A stretch of DNA of 25,443 nucleotides from an uncultured Clostridia bacterium (GTDB taxonomy: Bacteria; Bacillota; Clostridia; TANB77; CAG-508), in contig CAQYCU010000003.1 in NCBI GenBank assembly GCA_948919095.1, positions 30,365-55,807 of the forward strand, in the 5' to 3' direction. Position 1 is the first letter of the stretch, and every line of letters begins with the position of its first letter. The translations under genes and the position numbers were made by a program. The notes beneath the pieces were generated by a model. The model saw only the letters and a program-made list of their open reading frames with translations. It made no database searches and was not told the DNA's origin. Positions 5,813-13,825 of this stretch are shown here, piece by piece.

Positions 5813-7045
5813 ATGCCAACAAGAGCAGAATTAAAAGCTAATGCTAAGCAAGCATTAACAGGAAAATGGGGAAAAGGAGCATTAATAACATTATGCTACT
5901 TATTAGTAATGATTGGTATTAATATAGTAGTAGCAATATTAAGCTTTATTCCATTTATTGGATTAGCTACAACAGTAGTATCAATACCAATAGTACTAGG
6001 AATTATATACAGTTTTATAAAACTAAAAAGAGGAGAAGAGGTAGGCGCATTTGATTTCCTAAAACTAGGATTTAAAAATTTTAAAAGAGCATGGTGCCTT
6101 ACAGGACGTACATTACAAAAAATGCTAGCACCAATAATAGTAATGTGCGTTATAATGGTAGTTATGATTATTAGTGGAGGCGTAGCAGTATTTTCAGCAT
6201 TAAGTGCATATGGGGAAACAGTAAAAAACGTTGACAACTATTATGACAGAATTCCATCAAAAGGAAGTTTTAGTTTTGATTATGATTTTAATGACTACGA
6301 ATATGATTTTGATGATATATCATATAACCCATATGCAAGAAGTAGCACATATTCATCAAATCCATATGCAAGAAATAATCAATATTCAAGTTCATCAAGC
6401 AGTGTTAATGGAGCAAAAGCTCTAGCAAGTTTGGGTATTGCAACAGGAAGTATAATATTGTTATTTGTACTTATGATAGCAATGTGGGGAGTATCAATTT
6501 GGGCAACAGTAAAAGGACTTTTATATGCACTTACATATTACATTGCTTATGATAATCCAGAGATGTCAGCAAAAGATGCAGTTCAAAGAAGTGAAGATTT
6601 AATGAAAGGAAATAGAGGAAAATTATTTGTACTTCAACTTTCATTTATTGGTTGGGGCATACTTGCATGTATTACACTTGGTATAGGAATGTTCTGGCTA
6701 CTACCATACATGATGGTAACATTAGTTTGCTTCTATGAAGCTTTAGCAGGTGGAAATAATAATGGTGGAGAATATGCCGTAAATGCTCAATCTGTTGTAA
6801 ATACTCCAAACAATAATCAAAACATGATGAGTAACACAAATAATATGAATAATCAATATAATAATCCTGTGGCACAAAATATAAATAATCAAGTACAACC
6901 AGATATGAACCAAATGCAAAATATAAATAATACAATGCCACAAGATATAAATAATATGAACCAAGCACCACAAGTTACTGAATATGTACCAGTAAACAAC
7001 GACTTAAATAATCCAAATGATAATAATATGAACAATAATATGTAA
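5813..7045 (+). CDS. DUF975 family membrane protein with low-complexity loop and Asn-rich tail
   Basis: 410 aa; function unknown. The N-terminus (RAELKANAKQALTGKWG) and the segment EDLMKGNRGKLFVLQLSFIG (261-280) are hallmarks of DUF975 integral membrane proteins. Hydrophobic segments lie near 23-48, 51-70, 104-130, 205-232 and 272-308. Two insertions stand out: a Tyr/Asp/Ser-rich loop (about 138-198) with a repeated NPYAR unit, and a 97-residue tail (314-410) dominated by Asn, Gln and Met, probably disordered. The start follows AAAGGGGG. It sits between rsmH and the ftsL-like gene, a place normally without an extra gene, and a 146-bp gap precedes it. Involvement in division is suggested only by position. 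Confidence 0.85.
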   Translation: MPTRAELKANAKQALTGKWGKGALITLCYLLVMIGINIVVAILSFIPFIGLATTVVSIPIVLGIIYSFIKLKRGEEVGAFDFLKLGFKNFKRAWCLTGRTLQKMLAPIIVMCVIMVVMIISGGVAVFSALSAYGETVKNVDNYYDRIPSKGSFSFDYDFNDYEYDFDDISYNPYARSSTYSSNPYARNNQYSSSSSSVNGAKALASLGIATGSIILLFVLMIAMWGVSIWATVKGLLYALTYYIAYDNPEMSAKDAVQRSEDLMKGNRGKLFVLQLSFIGWGILACITLGIGMFWLLPYMMVTLVCFYEALAGGNNNGGEYAVNAQSVVNTPNNNQNMMSNTNNMNNQYNNPVAQNINNQVQPDMNQMQNINNTMPQDINNMNQAPQVTEYVPVNNDLNNPNDNNMNNNM

Positions 7046-7086
7046 TTATTATAAAAAACCTAAAGAGAAAAGAGGTGAGATAATCT

Positions 7087-7617
7087 ATGATAGTCGACTA
7101 TTATGAAACTAGCCCTCGAAAAGAGGAAGAGTTTGAAGAATTCTTAGACGAGCAAATTAAAAGAAATAATAAAACATTAGAAAGAAAAGCAAAACAAAAA
7201 GAAAAGCTAAAAAGAGAAAAGATAAAAGAACAAGCACAAATAAAACGTGAAAGCAAAAAAAATATGAAGGTTATATCAGGACTTTGCATATTTTTTGCAG
7301 TGTTTTCTATCATAGGTTATCGTGTATTTTTAATAAATAACAGCCTAAAAGAAAAGGAAAAGTTAAAAGCACAACTATCAGAAATAAAAAAACAAAATGA
7401 CCAATTACAAGTTACAATAGAACAACAGATGAACTTAAATACAATAGAACAAGAAGCAAAAGAAAAACTAGGAATGAGAAAACTTGATAATAATCAAAAG
7501 GTATATGTGAACCTTAATAAAGAAGACTACACACAATCATCAGTAAAAAAAGAAACAAGTAATGAAAAAGATACATGGTGGGCTAAACTTTTAAAAGATT
7601 TATTTAATATAGAATAA
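7087..7617 (+). CDS. ftsL: FtsL/DivIC-family cell division protein
   Basis: 176 aa bitopic membrane protein. A charged, Lys/Glu-rich cytoplasmic region (1-60) precedes one transmembrane helix (about 62-83, VISGLCIFFAVFSIIGYRV). An extracytoplasmic coiled coil follows (about 84-126), then the motif EQEAKEKLGMRK (121-132), typical of FtsL and DivIC/FtsB. This family forms the FtsL-DivIC-DivIB complex that activates the septal synthase. The position after rsmH and before a class B PBP fits FtsL, although DivIC cannot be excluded from the motif alone. The C-terminus has a short aromatic tail (TWWAKLLKDLF). The start is behind AGAGGTGAG. A terminator follows directly, so it does not obviously share a transcript with the PBP gene. 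Confidence 0.85.
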   Translation: MIVDYYETSPRKEEEFEEFLDEQIKRNNKTLERKAKQKEKLKREKIKEQAQIKRESKKNMKVISGLCIFFAVFSIIGYRVFLINNSLKEKEKLKAQLSEIKKQNDQLQVTIEQQMNLNTIEQEAKEKLGMRKLDNNQKVYVNLNKEDYTQSSVKKETSNEKDTWWAKLLKDLFNIE

Positions 7618-7620
7618 AAG

Positions 7621-7653
7621 ACAATTGATAGGTATATATCAATTGTTTTTTGT
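7621..7653 (+). terminator. intrinsic terminator between ftsL and the PBP gene
   Basis: Stem ACAATTGATA (7621-7630) / TATCAATTGT (7637-7646), 6-nt loop, then TTTTTT. It should end the mraZ-ftsL transcript. The PBP gene may need its own promoter; a TATAAT occurs at 7684-7689 but without a good -35. Confidence 0.85.
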
Positions 7654-7746
7654 ATTTAAAACCCACAAAATAAAAACATATTATATAATCATACTATAAC
7701 CAGAAGCCTCATATTATTATAAAGAAAGTTCGAAAGGATAAATAAT

Positions 7747-9495
7747 ATGATTGGAAGAAAATCAATAAAAAAAAGAATGAGATGGAGTATTATTATAATA
7801 CTAATTACATTCACAACAATAATAATAAGAATAGGATATTTGCAATTTGTACAAGGAAAAGAACTATCTGAAAAAGCATATAACCAACAAACATCTGATA
7901 GAAATATAAATCCAAGAAGAGGAACAATATATGATGCAACCAAAAATAACATTTTAGCAATAAGTAGTACAGTAGAGGTCGTAACTGTAAATCCACAAAA
8001 CATAAAAGACAAAGAAAAAGTCGCACATAAATTAGCAGAACTTTTTAATGAAGATTATGAAACACTGCTAAAAAAAATTAGCAAAAGAACAGCAATTGTA
8101 AATATAGCGAAAAAAGTCGAAAAAGATAAGACAAATGAGCTACGTAAATGGATGGAAGATAACAATATAACAGAAGGAATAAACATAGATGAAGACACTA
8201 AAAGATACTATCCATATAATAATTTAGCATCACAAGTAATTGGCTTTTGTGGAAGTGATAATCAGGGATTAAATGGAATAGAAGCAAAATATGATGAAAT
8301 ATTAAAAGGAAAACAGGGAGCAATTAGTAAAATAACAGATGCCAGTGGCAAAAAAATAGAAAGTGAAACTGAAAACTATATAAAACCAATAGAAGGTTCA
8401 GACTTAGTATTAACAATAGATACAACTATTCAAAGTATAGCTGAAAAATATCTAAAGCAAGCATGTATTGATAATAATTGTATAGATGGTGGAAATGTAA
8501 TAATAATGAATCCAAAAAATGGAGATATATTAGCAATGGCAGGATATCCTAACTATAATCTAAATGAACCATTTAAGTTAGACGAAAGTCTAAGTAAAGA
8601 AGAAGCAAATAAAAAGATGCAAGCATTATGGAGAAATAAAGCAATATCTGATACATATGAGCCAGGTTCAACATTTAAGATAGTGACAGCATCAACTGCA
8701 CTTTCAGAGGGAATAACCACACCTGACAGGAAAGGAGAATTTTGTTGTGTTGGACATATAGAAATTGCAGGAGTAAGAATGAAATGTTGGAGATATTATA
8801 AGCCACATGGACCTGAAAGTTTAAGAGAAGGACTAATGAATTCTTGCAATCCAGTATTTATTGGATTAGGACAAAAAATAGGAGTAAAAACATATTATAA
8901 ATATTTAGAGAAGTTTGGATTTTTTCAAAAAACAGGGATAGATACACTAGGAGAAGCAAATTCAATATTTTTAAAAGAAGAAAAAGTAGGACCAGTAGAG
9001 CTTGGAACAATAGCATTTGGACAAAGATTTGAGGTAACTCCAATTCAAATGGCAACAATGTTATCGACTATTGGAAATAAAGGAAAATACATTGCGCCAA
9101 GGCTTGTAAAGGAAATAATTAGCAATGAAGAAAAAGACGAAAATGGAAATAAGAAGGTTACTATAATTCCTGAAAAAGAAGGAGAACAAGTAATAAGTGA
9201 AAAAACTGCAAGCGAAATATTAAGTATGATGCAAAGTGTAGTTGACGAAGGAACAGGAAAAAATGCGAAGGTAGAAGGATTTAATATAGGCGGAAAAACT
9301 GGAACCTCAGAAGATGGAGTAAATACTGGAAAGTATGTTGCATCATTTATAGGCATAGCACCAGTTGAAGATCCGCAAGTTGTTGTACTTGCAATTTTGT
9401 ATGATCCAAAAGGAGAAGGAGGACACTCAGGTGGTGGAACAGGAGCACCTTTAGCAGGAAAAATTTTCAAAGAGGTATTAGAGTATTTGAATTAA
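7747..9495 (+). CDS. class B penicillin-binding protein (septal D,D-transpeptidase, PbpB/SpoVD/FtsI family)
   Basis: 582 aa. It cross-links peptidoglycan stem peptides at the division or spore septum, working with an FtsW/SpoVE glycosyltransferase. A single N-terminal membrane helix (about 14-30) anchors it. The PBP dimerisation region follows, with NPRRGTIYDA and RYYPYNNLASQVIGF, then the transpeptidase domain with all three active-site motifs: S308-T-F-K311 (catalytic Ser308), S366-C-N368, and K517-T-G519-T. It ends soon after this domain and has no C-terminal PASTA repeats, unlike Bacillus SpoVD and PBP2B. The start has AAAGGAT 7 bases upstream. Its place after ftsL is that of pbpB or spoVD. 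Which role it plays, vegetative or sporulation, cannot be decided from the sequence. Confidence 0.93.
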   Translation: MIGRKSIKKRMRWSIIIILITFTTIIIRIGYLQFVQGKELSEKAYNQQTSDRNINPRRGTIYDATKNNILAISSTVEVVTVNPQNIKDKEKVAHKLAELFNEDYETLLKKISKRTAIVNIAKKVEKDKTNELRKWMEDNNITEGINIDEDTKRYYPYNNLASQVIGFCGSDNQGLNGIEAKYDEILKGKQGAISKITDASGKKIESETENYIKPIEGSDLVLTIDTTIQSIAEKYLKQACIDNNCIDGGNVIIMNPKNGDILAMAGYPNYNLNEPFKLDESLSKEEANKKMQALWRNKAISDTYEPGSTFKIVTASTALSEGITTPDRKGEFCCVGHIEIAGVRMKCWRYYKPHGPESLREGLMNSCNPVFIGLGQKIGVKTYYKYLEKFGFFQKTGIDTLGEANSIFLKEEKVGPVELGTIAFGQRFEVTPIQMATMLSTIGNKGKYIAPRLVKEIISNEEKDENGNKKVTIIPEKEGEQVISEKTASEILSMMQSVVDEGTGKNAKVEGFNIGGKTGTSEDGVNTGKYVASFIGIAPVEDPQVVVLAILYDPKGEGGHSGGGTGAPLAGKIFKEVLEYLN

Positions 9496-9523
9496 ATAAA
9501 ACAGAAAGTTATAATTATAATAC

Positions 9524-9553
9524 TTGTTATATTCAAAAGGAATGTGATAAAAT
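9524..9553 (+). promoter_or_regulatory. putative promoter of the nuclease gene
   Basis: TTGTTA at 9524-9529, an 18-base spacer and TAAAAT at 9548-9553, with an extended -10 TG at 9545-9546. It leaves a leader of about 75 bases. Confidence 0.5.
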
Positions 9554-9634
9554 ATGACTAGAATATATAGACAATTTTTAAGAGAAATAACATGAATGAT
9601 GATGATTAAAGTATAGTAAAGGGAAAATAATAAG

Positions 9635-10486
9635 ATGAGTAAACGAGGAAAAAATATAGATAAAAGTAAAATAATAACTTCAATTATAAGCATAGCAATT
9701 ATTATATGTTTCATGTATGTAGTAAATGAAAATTATAAAAGAACTTACATAAATGAAATCAACAATGTTAAGCAAAATCAAGCAACAATTAATGAAGATA
9801 CAGCACAAAACCAAGCAAAGAAAAATATTATTGAGCAAAATCAAATATCTCAAGATGGTTTAGCAAATGGTGATAAATCATCAAACCCCAATTATGATTT
9901 ATCAAATATTCAAAAATATACAGATAAAATTTGGGTAGAAATAAACAACAACATTCCATATTTTACAGAAGAAGACAAGGGGAAAGCTGCATTTGAAGAA
10001 TATAGCGAATTAGATGACAAAGAACGATGTGGTATTGCATTTGCAAATATATGCAAAGAAATAATGCCAAAAGAAGGACAAAAAAGAGAAGAAATTAGTA
10101 TAATAAAGCCAAGTGGTTGGAAGCAAACAAAAATAGATGGAAAATATTTATATAACAGATGTCATTTAATTGCATATCAACTTGCAGATGAAAGTGCAAA
10201 CGAAAAAAATCTAATCACTGGAACACGATATTTTAATACAGAGGGAATGCTACCTTTTGAAAACAAAGTTGCAAATTATATAAAACAAAATGAGAATAAT
10301 CATGTATTGTACAGGGTTACGCCTGACTTTAAGGGAGAAAACCTAGTTGCAAGTGGAGTACAGATAGAAGCATATTCATTAGAGGACAATGGAAATGGAA
10401 TACAATTTAATGTATATATTTACAATGTGCAACCTGGAGTTGACATAGATTATTTAACAGGAAATGCTGTAAAAAAGGAAAATTAG
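9635..10486 (+). CDS. membrane-anchored DNA/RNA non-specific endonuclease
   Basis: 283 aa. A basic N-terminus and one hydrophobic helix (about 13-30) suggest an uncleaved signal anchor that places the enzyme outside the cell. A Gln/Asn-rich linker (35-85) follows, then a beta-beta-alpha-metal nuclease domain: GWKQTKIDGKYLYNRCHLIA (161-180) with the probable catalytic His177, NLITGTRYFN (192-201) with the metal-ligand Asn192, and GMLPFENKVANYI. The NRCH form differs from the DRGH of Serratia nuclease, but I recall it as usual in Gram-positive EndA/Spd-like relatives. Likely roles are degradation of extracellular DNA for nutrients or DNA uptake. The gene follows the PBP gene by 139 bp with its own promoter. 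Placement in a dcw region is unusual. Confidence 0.88.
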   Translation: MSKRGKNIDKSKIITSIISIAIIICFMYVVNENYKRTYINEINNVKQNQATINEDTAQNQAKKNIIEQNQISQDGLANGDKSSNPNYDLSNIQKYTDKIWVEINNNIPYFTEEDKGKAAFEEYSELDDKERCGIAFANICKEIMPKEGQKREEISIIKPSGWKQTKIDGKYLYNRCHLIAYQLADESANEKNLITGTRYFNTEGMLPFENKVANYIKQNENNHVLYRVTPDFKGENLVASGVQIEAYSLEDNGNGIQFNVYIYNVQPGVDIDYLTGNAVKKEN

Positions 10487-10591
10487 TTCAATTATGATAA
10501 AGAGGAAAATTAGGCCGATTATGGCAAGCATAAAAAAGAGAAAAACGAAAACATATCATAGGTAAAACTTACATAAATTACCAAAAATACA

Positions 10592-10620
10592 TTGACAAAA
10601 ATAAAAAAATGATATATTAT
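10592..10620 (+). promoter_or_regulatory. sigma-A promoter of the 183-aa gene
   Basis: TTGACA at 10592-10597, a 17-base spacer and TATTAT at 10615-10620. The ATG at 10609 falls inside this promoter and therefore cannot be the start of the gene. Confidence 0.75.
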
Positions 10621-10668
10621 CATGCTAATTTAAGGCTAGTTACTTTTATAAAAAAGGAGATAATATAT

Positions 10669-11220
10669 TTGAATTTAGAGCTATTTAATAATTTAAGAAA
10701 TACAAAAGAAAATAATTTTATACAAAATTTTATAAATGAATTATCAAAAGAATTAAAAAAAGGAAAATTAAATATGGCAATAGAAATGAAAGAAGAAAAT
10801 ACTTTATATCAAGTAGTAGACAAAAGTGTAAATGGAATTTATCTAAAAAACACAAAAACAAATGAGATATTTGAAGAAACAAATCTACCACAAGAAATGC
10901 AAGAGACAATAGAAAATGACTATATATTGAGATATAAAAATGGGGAATATGTATTCGAAGAAGAATTAACAGATAACTTTTTTGATAGTTTAGTTAGTAT
11001 GAAAGAATATAAAGAAATACAAGAACAGTTTATTAATGAAAACAATGTATTAGAGATAAAACCATATACAATATTTAAGATTGAAACTCATGGAAAAGAT
11101 TATTCAATACTAAGTTATGAAGATAAAACTATAAAAGTCCCAAACACATTGATACCTTATTTTGCAGATGAAGGAACAGAACTAAAATATGAAGAGGGAG
11201 AATTTAAGAAAATTAGATAA
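10669..11220 (+). CDS. hypothetical protein (183 aa)
   Basis: 183 aa from TTG 10669, which has AAGGAG at 10654-10659; the longer frame from ATG 10609 would begin inside the promoter. There is no signal peptide and no membrane helix, so it is probably cytosolic. The N-terminal 35 residues are helical and Lys-rich (FIQNFINELSKELKKGKL). The rest alternates short beta-like stretches, including a C-terminal segment reading DYSILSYEDKTIKVPNTLIP and ending in ELKYEEGEFKKIR, which resembles a small beta-barrel binding module. I recognise no family. Glu and Lys dominate. It appears to form its own transcription unit between the nuclease and the ATPase. Confidence 0.7.
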   Translation: MNLELFNNLRNTKENNFIQNFINELSKELKKGKLNMAIEMKEENTLYQVVDKSVNGIYLKNTKTNEIFEETNLPQEMQETIENDYILRYKNGEYVFEEELTDNFFDSLVSMKEYKEIQEQFINENNVLEIKPYTIFKIETHGKDYSILSYEDKTIKVPNTLIPYFADEGTELKYEEGEFKKIR

Positions 11221-11286
11221 ATAGATATAATATCGCATAATTAATGTGATTCTAAATGAAGGTTGTTATTATATAGGACAAATTTG

Positions 11287-11359
11287 TTGAATGAATTCAA
11301 TAAAACCATAAAAATATATTGATTTAATTCAACAAAAGTGATATACTTAATATAAGTAT
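11287..11359 (+). promoter_or_regulatory. promoter with three palindromic operator candidates upstream of the ATPase
   Basis: Promoter: TTGATT 11319-11324, 17-base spacer, TATACT 11342-11347. TTGAAT-GA-ATTCAA at 11287-11300 is a perfect palindrome, and a near copy, TTGATT-TA-ATTCAA, at 11319-11332 covers the -35. The two centres are 32 bp apart, about three helical turns. A different palindrome, ATACTTA-ATA-TAAGTAT at 11343-11359, covers the -10 and start site. The layout is typical of a repressor-controlled promoter. Confidence 0.6.
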
Positions 11360-11421
11360 TAAAGAAAAAGGAAGTATCAATTAATAGATATTGCTATATA
11401 GTTGATTATGAAAGAAAAAAG

Positions 11422-12837
11422 ATGGATATTAAATCAAATTTAATGATTATAAATTCTTGGTGGAATAATGAGAAAATAAATGACCAATTTCTATTAGGAA
11501 AAAAGAGAAAAGAATTTAACAATATAATAGAAAAAATTGAAGACAAAAGGATTCTAAGTATTATAGGACCAAGACGAGTAGGGAAAACAACGTTAATTTA
11601 TCAAACTATAAACTATTTATTAGAAGAGAAAAATATTGATAAAAAAAGAATTCTATTATTTAGTGGAGATGATCCAAGTTTATTTTTTGATGACACTGAT
11701 AAATTATCAGATATATTGGAGATATATTTTAATGAGATTTTAGAAGAGAATATAACAAAATTAAAATCTAAAGTATATATATTTATTGATGAAATTCACT
11801 TTATAAAAAATTGGCAAAACTATTTAAAAGTTTATTTTGATAGAAAATATAATATCAAATTTATAATTACAGGTTCATCATCAATTCATTTATTTAAAGA
11901 TGCTAATGAATCATTATTAGGAAGAATAGAAAATATATATGTACTACCACTAACTTTTAATCAATTTATGAATTTTTTTATGACATATATATCAAAAAGT
12001 GATGATATAGAAATACCTAAATTAAATTTAAATGATATGGATAAAACATTTTCAAAGTTAGAAAAGATATATTATAATCAAGATTTAAAAATAAAAATTC
12101 AAAAGATACTTAAAAGATATATGATTGTTGGAGGTTATCCTGAATACTTTGAAATTAAAGATATTGAAATTTGGCAAAAACAATTAACTGAGGATATAAT
12201 AACTAGAGGAATATATAAAGATATATTGACTATATACAATATTAAATCTCCAGAAATTTTAGAAAAATTACTATATTATATTGCGGCTAATAATGCACAA
12301 AGCTTTGCATACTCAAGTATAGCAGGCACATTTGGAATTGATACAGTTACGGCAATGACATATCTAGGCTATCTTAAGCAAGCTTTTTTAATAAATATTC
12401 TAGAAAACTATTCTAATAATGTTGCAAAAGTAATTAGGACAAACAAAAAGTTAAGTATTTTAGATAATGGAATTCAAAATAGTCTAATTAAACAAAAAGA
12501 GATAGATGCAAATGCAATGGGGCATATTGTAGAATCGATGACTGATTTTGATTTTAGATTATTATGTGAAAGGGAGAATTATAAGCAATATTATTACAGA
12601 AATACTGATAAAGAAGAAATAGATATAATTATAGATAGAAATATAGATATTATTCCAATTGAAGTAAAATATACAAATGAAATTGAAAGCTCAGATACAA
12701 AAAAAATAAAAAAATTTCTAGATGAGCACAAAAATAAAGGAATAAATCAAGCAAAATTTGGAATTATTATTACTAAAGATATATTGAAAAAAGAAGAAAA
12801 TTTGTATTACATACCATATTGGGTATTAAATATGTAG
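11422..12837 (+). CDS. AAA_14 / DUF4143 family ATPase
   Basis: 471 aa. Residues 43-190 form an AAA+ core: Walker A GPRRVGKTT (49-57), Walker B YIFIDEIH (119-126), a sensor-like IITGSSS (148-154), then LLGRIENIYVLPLTFNQF, the family signature. The second half is DUF4143-like: a winged-helix-like region (about 285-345) and a C-terminal domain with EIDIIIDRN and PIEVKYT, resembling a restriction-endonuclease-like fold with an E-V-K motif. Such proteins are abundant in anaerobes and archaea and remain poorly characterised. The only ATG near the homology start has weak ribosome-site support (GAAAG), so the start is less certain. It is a single-gene unit behind a palindrome-rich promoter; no toxin or partner is adjacent. 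Confidence 0.88.
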   Translation: MDIKSNLMIINSWWNNEKINDQFLLGKKRKEFNNIIEKIEDKRILSIIGPRRVGKTTLIYQTINYLLEEKNIDKKRILLFSGDDPSLFFDDTDKLSDILEIYFNEILEENITKLKSKVYIFIDEIHFIKNWQNYLKVYFDRKYNIKFIITGSSSIHLFKDANESLLGRIENIYVLPLTFNQFMNFFMTYISKSDDIEIPKLNLNDMDKTFSKLEKIYYNQDLKIKIQKILKRYMIVGGYPEYFEIKDIEIWQKQLTEDIITRGIYKDILTIYNIKSPEILEKLLYYIAANNAQSFAYSSIAGTFGIDTVTAMTYLGYLKQAFLINILENYSNNVAKVIRTNKKLSILDNGIQNSLIKQKEIDANAMGHIVESMTDFDFRLLCERENYKQYYYRNTDKEEIDIIIDRNIDIIPIEVKYTNEIESSDTKKIKKFLDEHKNKGINQAKFGIIITKDILKKEENLYYIPYWVLNM

Positions 12838-12912
12838 TATTGGAAATAATAATTACCCAAAAGAAAAATAGAATGTAATCTATAAAGTCATAGTTAATAT
12901 ATGGTAAAGAAC

Positions 12913-12941
12913 TTGCAAAATCTTATATAATATGGTATAAT
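12913..12941 (+). promoter_or_regulatory. strong sigma-A promoter of the SleB-like gene
   Basis: TTGCAA at 12913-12918, a 17-base spacer and TATAAT at 12936-12941 with an extended -10 TGG. It is A+T-rich and host-like although the gene behind it is not. Confidence 0.8.
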
Positions 12942-13002
12942 GAATGAAGCAAAACACACATTTTCTAGCTAATAATTATTAAAGAAAAGGAGAGATGGAC
13001 TT

Positions 13003-13590
13003 ATGTTCAATCACACCACGCGCGACCACGAGGCGACGCGGAGGATACCGCACCTGAGCAACAAGGGAGTGTGCTTGATTCTTTTAGGAGCGATTTTCGT
13101 CGGAGTAATGATTTGCTTCATTATTTCCGCGAAGAAATCGGATGAAGAGAGCTACTTCCAGTACACCCAGGAAGATGTCCAGATGCTCGGCGACCTGATG
13201 TATGCCGAAATGTCCCAATATGAAAAAATAGGAATTTCCTACGAAGATGAAGAGTACAAGGACGTAAAGAAGGCGTATATGCTTACAGGCAGTGTTCTGC
13301 TTCATCGGTTAGAATCCCGCTTTTGGGGAGAAACCCTGTGGGAATGCATTACAGCACCAAGGCAATATTCCTATCCAACAAGGGAAGCAATTGGAAATAT
13401 TGACACACCCGACGAAGTCTATGAGTGGGCAGAAGAACTTTTGAGAAACGGCCCCGAAGGCCCAGAAGGTCTCATCTACGCATCCTGTTTTGAGATGGGC
13501 GAAGACACCTACTGGAAAATTGATGGAAAGGTGTATTTCGGCGTGATGAACCAAATCACCCAAGAAGTTAAAGGGGGGAAGGTAAACTAA
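13003..13590 (+). CDS. membrane-anchored SleB-like cell wall hydrolase, foreign base composition
   Basis: 195 aa. A short basic cytoplasmic N-terminus and one membrane helix (about 22-41) precede an external domain resembling Hydrolase_2 (SleB/CwlJ type, lytic or amidase activity on peptidoglycan). DVQMLGDLMYAEMS carries the conserved Glu (E69) after a hydrophobic helix. SVLLHRLESRFWGETLWECI matches the V-x-NR-v-x-x-FP-x-t helix, with His in place of the usual Asn. The match is distant, so the activity is inferred. Base use is unlike every neighbour: 37 of 60 bases at 13021-13080 are G or C, with many CGC, GCG, GAC and GTC codons. That points to recent transfer from a richer-G+C donor. AAGGAG lies 10 bases before the ATG, and the gene has its own promoter and a hairpin after it. 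Confidence 0.72.
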   Translation: MFNHTTRDHEATRRIPHLSNKGVCLILLGAIFVGVMICFIISAKKSDEESYFQYTQEDVQMLGDLMYAEMSQYEKIGISYEDEEYKDVKKAYMLTGSVLLHRLESRFWGETLWECITAPRQYSYPTREAIGNIDTPDEVYEWAEELLRNGPEGPEGLIYASCFEMGEDTYWKIDGKVYFGVMNQITQEVKGGKVN

Positions 13591-13595
13591 GTCAT

Positions 13596-13641
13596 AAGCA
13601 AGGAGAAAAGCGATTGCAATTTTCCCTGCTTTTCTCCGCTT
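13596..13641. terminator. hairpin after the SleB-like gene
   Basis: A 10-bp perfect stem GGAGAAAAGC (13602-13611) / GCTTTTCTCC (13628-13637), extended by AAGC / GCTT across a two-base bulge; the loop contains ATTGCAAT. No T-run follows, so it is either a weak terminator or a 3'-end stabiliser. It marks the right edge of the G+C-rich segment. Confidence 0.5.
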
Positions 13642-13712
13642 AAAAATAACAGTATATTGTTTAAAAATATATTTTAGAAAAAATAGTTTATAAAGAAAAT
13701 AAGAAAAGATAA

Positions 13713-13740
13713 TTGCAATTTCAAAAAAGAATATTATAAT
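13713..13740 (+). promoter_or_regulatory. putative purB promoter
   Basis: TTGCAA at 13713-13718, a 16-base spacer and TATAAT at 13735-13740. A second TATAAT at 13760-13765 has no good -35. No purine riboswitch or PurR box was recognised nearby. Confidence 0.55.
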
Positions 13741-13825
13741 ATTGTGTTTTGTTTATTTTTATAATAAAATATAAATGCAGTATCAAGAACTCAGAAAAAA
13801 TACATTAATAAAAATAGGAGATAGT

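Noticed and set aside
9045..9470. 141-aa minus-strand frame inside the PBP gene
   Set aside because: Antisense to the transpeptidase domain, with no ribosome site and a low-complexity composition.
10609..10668. Upstream ATG extension of the 183-aa gene
   Set aside because: The ATG is within the TTGACA-N17-TATTAT promoter, so it would not be transcribed.
11422..12837. ATPase as part of a defence or toxin-antitoxin system
   Set aside because: No adjacent partner gene, nuclease or toxin; DUF4143 ATPases commonly occur alone.
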